Below are positions 26,644 to 34,388 of a stretch of DNA of 64,000 bases, piece by piece (position 1 is the stretch's first letter; the number at the start of each line of letters is the position of its first letter). The notes beneath the pieces are model-generated. The model worked only from the letters and a program-made list of their open reading frames with translations, had not been told where the DNA came from and made no database searches. The DNA comes from Pseudomonas putida (GTDB taxonomy: Bacteria; Pseudomonadota; Gammaproteobacteria; Pseudomonadales; Pseudomonadaceae). The stretch is from assembly GCF_002906855.1 (NCBI RefSeq), contig NZ_MINI01000048.1, forward strand, positions 310,001 through 374,000. The letters are read 5' to 3'. Both the position numbers and the translations under genes were made by a program.

Positions 26644-27399
26644 TCAGCCGCTCAGGTAGCGACCGATCAGCGCCAGGCCGCTGGCCAGCACCAGCCAGGT
26701 GACCAGGCGCACGAAAGCTTCGCGGGACAGCTTAAAGGTCAGCCGGCGGCCCACCCAGAGACCGATGAACATCACGGGCAGCAGGCAGGCGGCGAGCAGC
26801 AACAGCCTGGTGTCGGCGTACACGCCGGCCAGCAGGAACAGCGTCAGGCGCACAATGGTGCTGCAGCTGATCAGGGCGCTCTGGGTCGCGCGCACCTGTT
26901 CCTTTATTTCCAGCCGTGCGCTCAGGTAGATCGCATAAAGGAAACCGCCACTACCAAACAAGGCGCCGAACAGCCCGCCAACCGTGCCCATGGGCACCGC
27001 CCAGAGGCCCGACAACCTGACCGGTCGCACCTTCACCGCCAGGCCATAGATCGCATAGGCGGTGACGAACAGCCCCATCAGCAGCAGCAACAGCTCGGAC
27101 TTCAGGTGCAGCAGGAATACCACGCCCAAGGTGCAGCCCACGGCCATGCACGGTAACAGGCGCAGCAGCTCACCGCGCACCACGTCGCGACGCGATGGCA
27201 GCAGGTTGCCGAAGGCGGCGACGAAGTCCAGCAGCACCAGCAGCGGTATGATCCGCGACAGTGGCATGAAATGGATCAGTACCGGGCCGGCCACCAGCGC
27301 GGTGCCGAAGCCGGCGATACCGAAGACGATATAGGCAGCGCCGACGCCGAGCAGGATGGGCAGCCATTCAAGGCCGGAAATCGACAGTTGGTCCAGCAT
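26644..27399 (-). CDS. TauE/SafE-family permease
   Basis: This is a 251-residue polytopic membrane protein of the sulfite exporter TauE/SafE type, expected to move small anions such as sulfonates or sulfite. Roughly eight hydrophobic segments are visible, with the repeated glycine-rich motif in YIVFGIAGFGTALVAGP and VGGLFGALFGSGGFLYAIYL marking the two halves. The ATG at 27399 has AGGAA upstream; a start at 27426 is possible. It is divergent from a LysR-type gene that may control it. The substrate is not readable from the sequence. Confidence 0.88.
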   Translation of the reverse strand: MLDQLSISGLEWLPILLGVGAAYIVFGIAGFGTALVAGPVLIHFMPLSRIIPLLVLLDFVAAFGNLLPSRRDVVRGELLRLLPCMAVGCTLGVVFLLHLKSELLLLLMGLFVTAYAIYGLAVKVRPVRLSGLWAVPMGTVGGLFGALFGSGGFLYAIYLSARLEIKEQVRATQSALISCSTIVRLTLFLLAGVYADTRLLLLAACLLPVMFIGLWVGRRLTFKLSREAFVRLVTWLVLASGLALIGRYLSG

Positions 27400-27496
27400 G
27401 GCAGCAATTCCTGGGAAGACAGGCAAAGGTTAGCCAGCCATGAGCCATCCCGACTAATATGCCTTTAACACCGTACCCATCTCGAAAAGGCATGAC

Positions 27497-28375
27497 ATGA
27501 CGTCGATCCGCCAATTGCGTTACTTCGTGGAAATCGCCGAATGCGGCAGCTTCAGCGGTGCCGCCGAGCGGCTGTACATCGCCCAGTCGGCGCTGAGCCG
27601 GCAGATCAAGGAGCTGGAGCAGCAACTGGGCACGCCACTGTTCGAACGTACCGCACGCCTGCCGCGCCTGACGTTGGCCGGCCAGGCCTTCCTCGAACGC
27701 GCGCGGCGCTTGCTGGCCGACCTGGCGCAGGCCGAGCAGGTGACCCGCGACATTGGCGAAGGGCTGCAAGGCAGCCTGCGCCTGAACCACTCCAGCACGG
27801 TACCGCTGACCGGCCCGATACTGGCTCGCCTGGGCGGCTACCTGCGAGGCAACCCGGGAATTGCGCTGGAGATCGCCCAGCAGTCGTCGGAAGCGCAACT
27901 GGAGGATATCGCCGCCGGGCGGCTGGATATCGGCCTGTTGCGCCTGCCGGTGCTGCGCCAGCATGAAGGCGTGGTGCTGAACGAGCTGTTCAGTGAACCA
28001 TTGTTGCTGGCGGTTGCCGCCGGGCATCCGCTGGCCGGTGCAGCGCAAGTGAGGCTGGAGCAGCTGTGTGAGGAGCGCTTTGTTTCCATCCCGCATCGGG
28101 ATCGCGGCGGGCTGAGTTACCTGTCGGCCTCACTGTGCATGGATGCTGGCTTTTTCCCGCGAGCGGCGCAGGTGCTGTCGCGCAAGACCACACAGTTGCA
28201 GCTGATCCAGGCGGGGTTCGGGGTGGCGTTGTTGCCGAATTGCATGCGGGAGATTGCACCGGCCTCGGTCAGTTTCGTGGCGCTGGAGGGGGGATGCGAG
28301 AGTACTGTGGCGCTGGCCTGCCGACGCGATGCCGGACAGATGGTGCGCCAGTTCGTGGCAGCGATGCAGGGTTGA
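27497..28375 (+). CDS. LysR-type transcriptional regulator
   Basis: This is a 292-residue LysR regulator. The N-terminal winged helix covers residues 1-60 (SIRQLRYFVEIAECGSFSGA, then AQSALSRQIKELEQQLG). The rest is the periplasmic-binding-like effector domain, with the DIGLLRLPVL segment. It is divergent from the TauE/SafE permease gene with 97 bp between them, the usual arrangement for a regulator and its target. The effector is unknown. The stop is followed at once by a small hairpin and REP-like element. Confidence 0.92.
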   Translation: MTSIRQLRYFVEIAECGSFSGAAERLYIAQSALSRQIKELEQQLGTPLFERTARLPRLTLAGQAFLERARRLLADLAQAEQVTRDIGEGLQGSLRLNHSSTVPLTGPILARLGGYLRGNPGIALEIAQQSSEAQLEDIAAGRLDIGLLRLPVLRQHEGVVLNELFSEPLLLAVAAGHPLAGAAQVRLEQLCEERFVSIPHRDRGGLSYLSASLCMDAGFFPRAAQVLSRKTTQLQLIQAGFGVALLPNCMREIAPASVSFVALEGGCESTVALACRRDAGQMVRQFVAAMQG

Positions 28376-28378
28376 TGT

Positions 28379-28420
28379 CACCGGCTATGCCGGTGTTCGC
28401 GGATAAACCCGCTCCCACAG
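28379..28420. repeat. Hairpin plus REP-like element after the LysR gene
   Basis: CACCGGC-TAT-GCCGGTG forms a 7-bp hairpin and runs into a degenerate REP core ending CCCGCTCCCACAG. It is placed between the LysR gene and xseA. Confidence 0.6.
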
Positions 28421-28452
28421 CGACCGCGATATGCGCGAGGACAGGGGCGAGA

Positions 28453-28482
28453 CAGACAACCGGGGCCGATGTCCTTTATGAT
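28453..28482 (+). promoter_or_regulatory. Candidate promoter of xseA
   Basis: CAGACA (28453-28458) and TATGAT (28477-28482) are 18 bases apart. The -10 ends 7 bases before the preferred ATG at 28490, so the message would be nearly leaderless. Confidence 0.4.
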
Positions 28483-28489
28483 GCCCGCC

Positions 28490-29869
28490 ATGATCAGAGA
28501 CCCTTTCGAACGACTCGGCCTGGACCGCGAGGTCCTCACCGTCAGCCAACTCAACGGCCGCGCGCGCGTGCTGTTGGAAGACGTGTTCCGCAGCGTCTGG
28601 GTGGAGGGCGAGATATCCAACCTCGCCCGCCCGGCCTCCGGCCACATGTACTTCACCCTCAAGGACAGCGGCGCCCAGGTGCGCTGTGCACTGTTCCGGC
28701 AGAACGCCACCCGTGTACGCCAGGCCCTGCGTGACGGCCTGGCGGTGCGCGTGCGCGGCAAGGTCTCACTGTTCGAAGGGCGTGGCGACTACCAGCTGAT
28801 CCTCGACACGGTCGAACCGGCCGGTGATGGCGCCCTGCGCCTGGCCTTCGAGGCGCTGAAGGAAAAGCTCGGCGCCGAAGGACTGTTCAGTGCCGAGCGC
28901 AAGAAGCCGTTGCCGGCCCATCCGCAACGCATTGGCATCATCACCTCGCCCACTGGCGCGGTGATCCGCGACATCATCAGCGTGTTCGGCCGCCGGGCAC
29001 CACAGGTCGAGCTGAACCTGATCCCCACTGCCGTGCAGGGCCGCGAAGCGATCAACCAGATCGTCCGCGCCTTGCAACAAGCTGACCGGCTGGGCTTCGA
29101 CGCGCTGATCCTGGCCCGCGGTGGTGGCTCGCTGGAAGACCTCTGGTGCTTCAACGAAGAAGCAGTAGCGCGTGCCGTGGCCGCCTGCGTAACGCCAATT
29201 GTCAGCGCCGTCGGCCACGAGACCGATGTGTCGATCAGCGACTTCGTCGCCGACGTGCGCGCGCCTACGCCTTCGGCTGCCGCCGAACTGCTGGCCCCCG
29301 ACAACAGCGGCCTGCAGCAACGCCTCGATGGCCTGCAGCGGCGCCTGCTGCTGCGCATGCAGAACCGCCTGACCCATGACCGCCTGCGCCTGGAGTCGCT
29401 GACCCGGCGCCTGCGCCATCCCGGTGAACGCCTGCGCCAGCAAGCGCAACGCCTGGATGACCTGGACATGCGCCTGCGCCGGGCCTTCATGCTCAACCTC
29501 AATCAGCGCCGCGAGCGCCTGGCACGTCTCGATACACGCCTGGCCGCGCAGCATCCGGGGCGCACGCTGAAACTGCTGGCGCAGCGCCTGGACAGCCTCG
29601 CCGAGCGCCTGCCACGGGCCATGCGCGAAGTGCTCAAGGACCGCCGCCAGCGCTTCCAGGCACAACTGCAGACCCTTCAGGTAGTCAGCCCGCTGGCGAC
29701 ACTGGCACGTGGCTACAGCATCCTTCTCGACGAGCAGGGCCAGGCCATCCGCAGCGCCGAGCAGACCCGCAACGGCCAGCGCCTGACCGCACGCCTGAAC
29801 GAAGGCGAGCTGCTGGTGCGCGTCGAAGACAATCACCTGACCCCAGTCACCCTCTCTTTACTGGACTGA
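28490..29869 (+). CDS. xseA: Exodeoxyribonuclease VII large subunit
   Basis: This is the catalytic large subunit of exonuclease VII, which degrades single-stranded DNA from both ends. It has 459 residues from the ATG at 28490. The N-terminal OB-fold (VLLEDVFRSVWVEGEISNL ... GHMYFTLKD) leads into the catalytic core with IGIITSPTGAVIRDII, LARGGGSLEDLW and SAVGHETDVSISDFVADVRAPTPSAAAEL. The rest is an arginine- and leucine-rich coiled coil (about 280-400). An upstream in-frame ATG at 28469 would place the start inside the candidate -10. It is followed after 3 bases by the LytM peptidase gene. Confidence 0.95.
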   Translation: MIRDPFERLGLDREVLTVSQLNGRARVLLEDVFRSVWVEGEISNLARPASGHMYFTLKDSGAQVRCALFRQNATRVRQALRDGLAVRVRGKVSLFEGRGDYQLILDTVEPAGDGALRLAFEALKEKLGAEGLFSAERKKPLPAHPQRIGIITSPTGAVIRDIISVFGRRAPQVELNLIPTAVQGREAINQIVRALQQADRLGFDALILARGGGSLEDLWCFNEEAVARAVAACVTPIVSAVGHETDVSISDFVADVRAPTPSAAAELLAPDNSGLQQRLDGLQRRLLLRMQNRLTHDRLRLESLTRRLRHPGERLRQQAQRLDDLDMRLRRAFMLNLNQRRERLARLDTRLAAQHPGRTLKLLAQRLDSLAERLPRAMREVLKDRRQRFQAQLQTLQVVSPLATLARGYSILLDEQGQAIRSAEQTRNGQRLTARLNEGELLVRVEDNHLTPVTLSLLD

Positions 29870-29872
29870 CAC

Positions 29873-30700
29873 ATGCCTCGCCTGTTCGCACCCCTGCTCG
29901 CCCTCTCCCTCCTGCTGCTGGCCGCAGGCGCCCAGGCCAGCTACATCACCCGCACCCTGAACAAGCCCGTGCCCGGTGGCGTGGCGGTGGTCGACCTCGG
30001 CCCGGCAGCAACGGCGCCGAGCGCGCGCTTCGATGGCAAGCCGGTGCTGGTAGTCAAGGAGCAGGACAACTGGCTGGCCATCGTCGGCATCCCGCTGACC
30101 CAGAAGCCCGGCACCGCCGTGCTGACCCAGGGCGGCCGCAGCCTGCCCTTCAGCGTTGGCAGCAAGAAGTACCCCGAGCAGCACATCACCTTGAAGAACA
30201 CCCGCCAGGTCAACCCGAATCCGGACGACCTCAAGCGCATCGACCGTGAACTGGCCGAGCAGATCAAGGCGTATCGCAGCTTCAGCCCGGTGCTGCCGAG
30301 CAACCTGATCCTCGACAAACCCGTCAGCGGGCCGCTGTCGAGCAAGTTCGGCGTGCGCCGCTTCTTCAATGGCGAGGAGCGCAACCCGCATGCCGGGCTG
30401 GACTTCGCCGTACCGGCCGGCACGCCGATCAAAACGCCGGCCAACGGCAAGGTGATCCTGGTGGGTGACTACTTCTTCAATGGCCGTACGGTGTTCGTCG
30501 ACCATGGGCAAGGGTTCATCAGCATGTTTTGCCACATGTCGAAGATCGATGTGCAGGTTGGCCAGCAGCTGCGCCGCGGCGATGTGGTCGGGCGCGTGGG
30601 CTCGACCGGGCGGGCCACCGGGCCGCACATGCACTGGAATGTCAGCCTGAACGATGCGCGGGTGGATCCGGCGATCTTCATTGGTGCGTTCCAGCCTTGA
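29873..30700 (+). CDS. M23 (LytM-type) peptidase
   Basis: This is a 275-residue periplasmic M23 peptidase with a clear Sec signal (LLALSLLLLAAGAQA-S). A beta-rich N-terminal region precedes the LytM domain. Zinc-site motifs are NPHAGLDFA (H and D) and the terminal GPHMHW (HxH), so it is likely an active peptidoglycan endopeptidase rather than a degenerate activator. It follows xseA by 3 bases and is probably co-transcribed with it. Its target bond is not readable from sequence. Confidence 0.9.
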   Translation: MPRLFAPLLALSLLLLAAGAQASYITRTLNKPVPGGVAVVDLGPAATAPSARFDGKPVLVVKEQDNWLAIVGIPLTQKPGTAVLTQGGRSLPFSVGSKKYPEQHITLKNTRQVNPNPDDLKRIDRELAEQIKAYRSFSPVLPSNLILDKPVSGPLSSKFGVRRFFNGEERNPHAGLDFAVPAGTPIKTPANGKVILVGDYFFNGRTVFVDHGQGFISMFCHMSKIDVQVGQQLRRGDVVGRVGSTGRATGPHMHWNVSLNDARVDPAIFIGAFQP

Positions 30701-30710
30701 GATCGGCGGC

Positions 30711-30761
30711 GCCTCTTCGCGGGGCAAGCCCGCTCCGAGCGGGCTTGCCCCGCGAAGAGGC
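30711..30761. repeat. Facing pair of REP elements
   Basis: Two 25-base perfect arms (each containing CGCGGGGCAAGCCCGC) face each other with a 1-base centre. They start 11 bases after the peptidase stop and could form a strong stem ending the xseA-peptidase transcript. Confidence 0.85.
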
Positions 30762-30835
30762 CGGACATTCGACATCACTTCCGCTCTGTTGCGCCATCGA
30801 AAAATACCGCGCAATAATCTAAACCCCTTAACCAC

Positions 30836-30864
30836 TTATCAGCGATAAAATCTCGCTATATATC
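30836..30864 (+). promoter_or_regulatory. Candidate promoter of leuA leader
   Basis: TTATCA (30836-30841) and TATATC (30859-30864) are 17 bases apart. AGCGA/TCGCT arms at 30841-30857 overlap the spacer and could be an operator. It is the only AT-rich promoter-like stretch before the leader. Confidence 0.35.
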
Positions 30865-30871
30865 TTTTTTT

Positions 30872-30902
30872 AAGCATTCCTCTCAATTTTTTCCGAATGC
30901 TT
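30872..30902 (+). other. Inverted repeat in the leuA leader
   Basis: AAGCATTC and GAATGCTT (8-base perfect arms) are separated by a 15-base pyrimidine-rich loop. It lies just downstream of the candidate promoter and before the leader ORF, so it would be in the 5' untranslated RNA. Confidence 0.45.
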
Positions 30903-30936
30903 GCCATCCCCCAGCCCACTGGTTAGGGTTGAGGGC

Positions 30937-31014
30937 ATGAAAACCTTCAGCACCCTCATCCTGCTCCGACAACATCGCAGCCTCTGCCTGGTCAGCGCCC
31001 GACTACCAGGCTGA
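30937..31014 (+). CDS. Leucine-rich leader peptide of leuA (25 residues)
   Basis: A 25-residue frame begins MKTFSTLILL and ends LVSARLPG. Six of its 25 codons are leucine, with two adjacent ones and a CTA (rare in P. putida) near the end. An AGGG lies 8 bases before the ATG. It ends 76 bases before leuA. Leucine-rich leader peptides control leu operons by attenuation in enterobacteria. I see no clear rho-independent terminator with a U-run between it and leuA, so the mechanism may differ. The 30701-31090 interval contains no other gene. Confidence 0.6.
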   Translation: MKTFSTLILLRQHRSLCLVSARLPG

Positions 31015-31090
31015 TTCGCGTCGCCTCGCCTCATCATCTCGTTACAGCTCGGCAGGCCCGATCTCGGCCGCACACAAAAGGATTGCTTCC

Positions 31091-32764
31091 ATGACCATGC
31101 TCAAAGACCCATCGAAGAAATACCGCGCTTTCCCGACCATCGACCTGCCTGACCGTACCTGGCCGTCGAAGACCATCACCGAGGCGCCGATCTGGTGCAG
31201 CTCCGACCTGCGTGATGGCAACCAGTCGCTGATCGAGCCGATGGATTCGGAGAAGAAGCTGCGTTTCTGGAAGACCTTGGTGCAGGTTGGCGTGAAGGAA
31301 ATCGAAGCCTCGTTCCCATCGGCCTCGCAAACCGACTTCGACTTCGTGCGCATGCTGATCGAAGACGGCCACATCCCGGACGACACCACCATCCAGGTGC
31401 TCACCCAGGCCCGTGAAGACTTGATCGCCCGTACGTTCGAGTCGCTGCGCGGCGCGAAGAAGGCCATCGTCCACCTGTACAACGCCACCAGCCCATCGTT
31501 CCGCCGCATCGTCTTCAACCAGGACAAGCAAGGCGTGAAGGACATCGCGGTGAACGCGGCCAAGCTGTTCGTCAAATATGCCGCCCAGCAGCCAGAAACC
31601 CAGTGGACCTTCCAGTACTCGCCAGAAACCTTCAGCGCCACCGAGATGGAGTTCGCCAAGGAAGTCTGTGACGCGGTCATCGAGGTGTGGAACCCGACCC
31701 CCGAGCACAAGATCATCCTCAACCTGCCGGCCACCGTGGAAGTTTCCACGCCGAACATCTACGCCGACCAGATCGAGTGGTTCTGCCGTAATGTCAGCCG
31801 TCGCGACAGCGTGATCATCAGCCTGCACTGCCACAACGACCGTGGCACCGGCATCGCCGCCACCGAGCTGGGCCTGATGGCCGGCGCCGACCGTGCCGAA
31901 GGCTGCCTGTTCGGCAACGGCGAGCGTACCGGCAACGTCGACCTGGTGACCCTGGCGCTGAACCTCTACACCCAGGGCATCGACCCGCTGCTGGACTTCT
32001 CCGACATCGACGGCGTGCGCAAAGTGGTCGAAGAGTGCAACCAGCTGCCGGTGCACCCACGTCACCCATACGTCGGCGACCTGGTCCACACCGCGTTCTC
32101 CGGTTCGCACCAGGACGCCATCCGCAAAGGCTTCGCCAAGCAGCAGGAAGGCGAGCTGTGGGAAGTGCCGTACCTGCCGATCGACCCGGCCGACATCGGC
32201 CGCAGCTACGAGGCGGTGATCCGCGTCAACAGCCAGTCGGGCAAAGGCGGCATCACCTACCTGCTCGAGCAGGAATACGGCATCAGCCTGCCACGCCGCA
32301 TGCAGATCGAATTCAGCCAGGTCGTGCAGGGTGAAACCGACCGCCTGGGCCTGGAAATGACCGCCCAGCAGATCTACAGCCTGCTGCACAAGGAATACCT
32401 CCAGGCCAACGCCCCGTATGCGCTGGTCAGCCACCGCCTGCAGGAAGAAAACGGCAACAGTGCCGTGGAAGTGGAAGTCGCCGGTGAAGGCGAGACCACC
32501 CTGCACTGGCGCGGCAAGGGCAACGGCGCCCTGGAAGCCCTGGTGGCCGGTCTGCCAGTATCCGTGGAAATCATGGACTACAACGAGCACGCCATCGGTG
32601 CCGGTACCAATGCCAAGGCGGCAGCCTACATCGAACTGCGCGTGGCCGGCGGCCGCCCGGTGCATGGCGTGGGTATCGATGAGAACATCACCACCGCCAG
32701 CTTCAAGGCGCTGTTCAGCGCACTGAACCGCTCGCTCAGCCAGCAGGAAGCCAAGGCGGCCTGA
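31091..32764 (+). CDS. leuA: 2-isopropylmalate synthase
   Basis: This is the first leucine-pathway enzyme, joining acetyl-CoA and 2-oxoisovalerate. The catalytic TIM barrel begins with CSSDLRDGNQSL and holds SLHCHNDRGTG, a metal-binding HxH. The C-terminal LeuA regulatory domain (about 430-550) binds leucine for feedback inhibition. The length of 557 residues and the N-terminal extension fit the long form used by pseudomonads. An AAAGGATTG site sits before the ATG. It is followed by a strong terminator. Confidence 0.97.
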   Translation: MTMLKDPSKKYRAFPTIDLPDRTWPSKTITEAPIWCSSDLRDGNQSLIEPMDSEKKLRFWKTLVQVGVKEIEASFPSASQTDFDFVRMLIEDGHIPDDTTIQVLTQAREDLIARTFESLRGAKKAIVHLYNATSPSFRRIVFNQDKQGVKDIAVNAAKLFVKYAAQQPETQWTFQYSPETFSATEMEFAKEVCDAVIEVWNPTPEHKIILNLPATVEVSTPNIYADQIEWFCRNVSRRDSVIISLHCHNDRGTGIAATELGLMAGADRAEGCLFGNGERTGNVDLVTLALNLYTQGIDPLLDFSDIDGVRKVVEECNQLPVHPRHPYVGDLVHTAFSGSHQDAIRKGFAKQQEGELWEVPYLPIDPADIGRSYEAVIRVNSQSGKGGITYLLEQEYGISLPRRMQIEFSQVVQGETDRLGLEMTAQQIYSLLHKEYLQANAPYALVSHRLQEENGNSAVEVEVAGEGETTLHWRGKGNGALEALVAGLPVSVEIMDYNEHAIGAGTNAKAAAYIELRVAGGRPVHGVGIDENITTASFKALFSALNRSLSQQEAKAA

Positions 32765-32785
32765 GCCGTAGCGCAATGAACAGGA

Positions 32786-32817
32786 AAGCCCGCATCCTTT
32801 GATGCGGGCTTTTTTTT
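32786..32817 (+). terminator. Rho-independent terminator of leuA
   Basis: An 11-base perfect stem (AAGCCCGCATC and complement) with a CTTT loop is followed by a run of eight T residues. It is a textbook terminator. Confidence 0.95.
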
Positions 32818-32820
32818 GCC

Positions 32821-32858
32821 TGTACCGGCCCTTTCGCGGGGCAAGCCCGCTCCTACAG
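32821..32858. repeat. Single REP element
   Basis: TGTACCGGCCCTTTCGCGGG followed by GCAAGCCCGCTCCTACAG matches the P. putida REP pattern. It lies between the leuA terminator and eda; the 118 bp before eda hold nothing else evident. Confidence 0.8.
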
Positions 32859-32976
32859 ATATTGCGCAGGCCCTGCGGCAAACATGGGAGAGGGGCGGCA
32901 CAGGCAATGTACAAATCCCAGGCAAAAAAAGGGGCGCCGACCAAGCGCCCCATAAGCCGTAAAGCACACAACAGTT

Positions 32977-33657
32977 TCAGTTGGCGTCCAGCAGTGCCAT
33001 CGCCTCGGCGCTGCACGCCTCGATCCGCGCCCAGTCGCCGTTCTTGATCCAGCTGCTGTCGAGCATCCAGGTACCACCCACGCACATGACGTTCGACAGC
33101 GCCATGTAATTGCGCACGTTGGCCGGGTTCACGCCGCCAGTCGGGCAGAAGCGAATATCGCCGAACGGGCCGGCAAAGGCCTTGATCGCCGCCACACCAC
33201 CACTGATTTCCGCCGGAAACAATTTGAAGCGGCGGTAGCCCAAGGCATAACCCATCATGATTTCGGACGGCGTGCTGATGCCTGGCAGCAGCGGGATCTC
33301 GCTGTCGACACCGGCTTCGAGGATGTCCTGGGTGATGCCCGGCGTGACGACGAACTGCGCGCCAGCGGCTTCCACCGCTGCGAACATGCTGCGGTCGAGC
33401 ACAGTGCCGGCGCCGACACATAGCGCCGGACGCTGCTCACGCAGTACCTGGATAGCCTTCAGGCCATGCTGCGAACGCAAGGTCACTTCAAGGGTGCGGA
33501 TACCGCCAGCAGCCAGGGCGTCAGCCAGTGGCAGGATGTCTTCCTCACGGGCGATGGTGATTACCGGCAGGATGCGCGCCTGTTCGCAGATTGCATCGAT
33601 CCGGGCGGCTTTATCCGCCATCGAAAGCTTGGGCTGTGGGCGTTCAAGGGTGGTCAT
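32977..33657 (-). CDS. eda: KDPG aldolase
   Basis: This 226-residue class I aldolase splits 2-keto-3-deoxy-6-phosphogluconate into pyruvate and glyceraldehyde-3-phosphate. The catalytic Glu is in TLEVTLRS, and the Schiff-base Lys is in RRFKLFPAE. The trimer barrel ends with FCPTGGVNPANV. The ATG at 33657 has AAGGA 9 bases upstream; an ATG at 33678 overlapping the pgl stop is less likely. It is the last gene of the operon zwf-pgl-eda. Confidence 0.96.
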   Translation of the reverse strand: MTTLERPQPKLSMADKAARIDAICEQARILPVITIAREEDILPLADALAAGGIRTLEVTLRSQHGLKAIQVLREQRPALCVGAGTVLDRSMFAAVEAAGAQFVVTPGITQDILEAGVDSEIPLLPGISTPSEIMMGYALGYRRFKLFPAEISGGVAAIKAFAGPFGDIRFCPTGGVNPANVRNYMALSNVMCVGGTWMLDSSWIKNGDWARIEACSAEAMALLDAN

Positions 33658-33674
33658 GACAGTGGATCCTTGGC

Positions 33675-34388
33675 TCATGGGCACCAGTAGATGTCCAGGG
33701 GGTCGTGAAGAAAGGCGCGAATCGGCATTTCGGAAAGGTCGTTGCCCGCCAGCGCGGCGCGCAGGGTAGCGAGTTTGCCCGGGCCTTGCACGGACAGCGC
33801 GATGAATGCCGCGCTGGCCAGCAGTGAGCGGGTCATCGACAGGCGCTGGTGCGGCACGCTCGGGGCCAGCATCGGCAGGCAACGGCGCGTGCTGTTCGGG
33901 GCCAGGCCTGCGGCGAGGTTGGGGCTGCCCGGGAACAGCGAGGCGGTATGGCCATCGTCGCCCATGCCCAGCACCAGTGCATCGATCGGTGGCAGCTCGG
34001 CCAAGGCCTGGTCGGCACTGTCTGCGGCCGCGTCGAGGGTTCCGGCCTGCTGATAGAGCCCGACGAAGCGGGCCTTGCCGGCAGCGCCCTTGAGCAAGTG
34101 GCGGGCCAGCAGGCCGGCATTGCTGTCGGCGTGCTCCACCGGCACCCAGCGCTCGTCGGCCAGGCTGACGGTGACCTTGGCCCAGTCCAGCTGTTTGCCG
34201 GCCAGCTTCTCGAGGAACGACACCGGGCTGCGACCGCCAGACAACACCACACAGGCCTGGCCCTTGGCGGCAATGGCTGCACGCAGGCGTTCGGCCACGT
34301 CATGGGCCAGGCTTGCGGCCAGTGCATTGGCATCCGCCAGGTCGTGCACCTGCACGACCGCTGGCAGCTTCAATTCAGATATCGCCAT
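33675..34388 (-). CDS. pgl: 6-phosphogluconolactonase
   Basis: This 237-residue enzyme hydrolyses 6-phosphogluconolactone to 6-phosphogluconate. Motifs of the SIS-related lactonase family are VVLSGGRSP, SLADERWVP and LGMGDDGHTASLFPGS. The ATG at 34388 is chosen because GGGAGG lies 7 bases before it; it overlaps the zwf stop by 14 bases. A start at 34403 would add five residues. It belongs to the zwf-pgl-eda operon. Confidence 0.95.
   Translation of the reverse strand: MAISELKLPAVVQVHDLADANALAASLAHDVAERLRAAIAAKGQACVVLSGGRSPVSFLEKLAGKQLDWAKVTVSLADERWVPVEHADSNAGLLARHLLKGAAGKARFVGLYQQAGTLDAAADSADQALAELPPIDALVLGMGDDGHTASLFPGSPNLAAGLAPNSTRRCLPMLAPSVPHQRLSMTRSLLASAAFIALSVQGPGKLATLRAALAGNDLSEMPIRAFLHDPLDIYWCP

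Noticed and set aside
31014..31091. A rho-independent attenuator between the leader frame and leuA
   Set aside because: The stretch has short GC-rich complementarity but no U-run.
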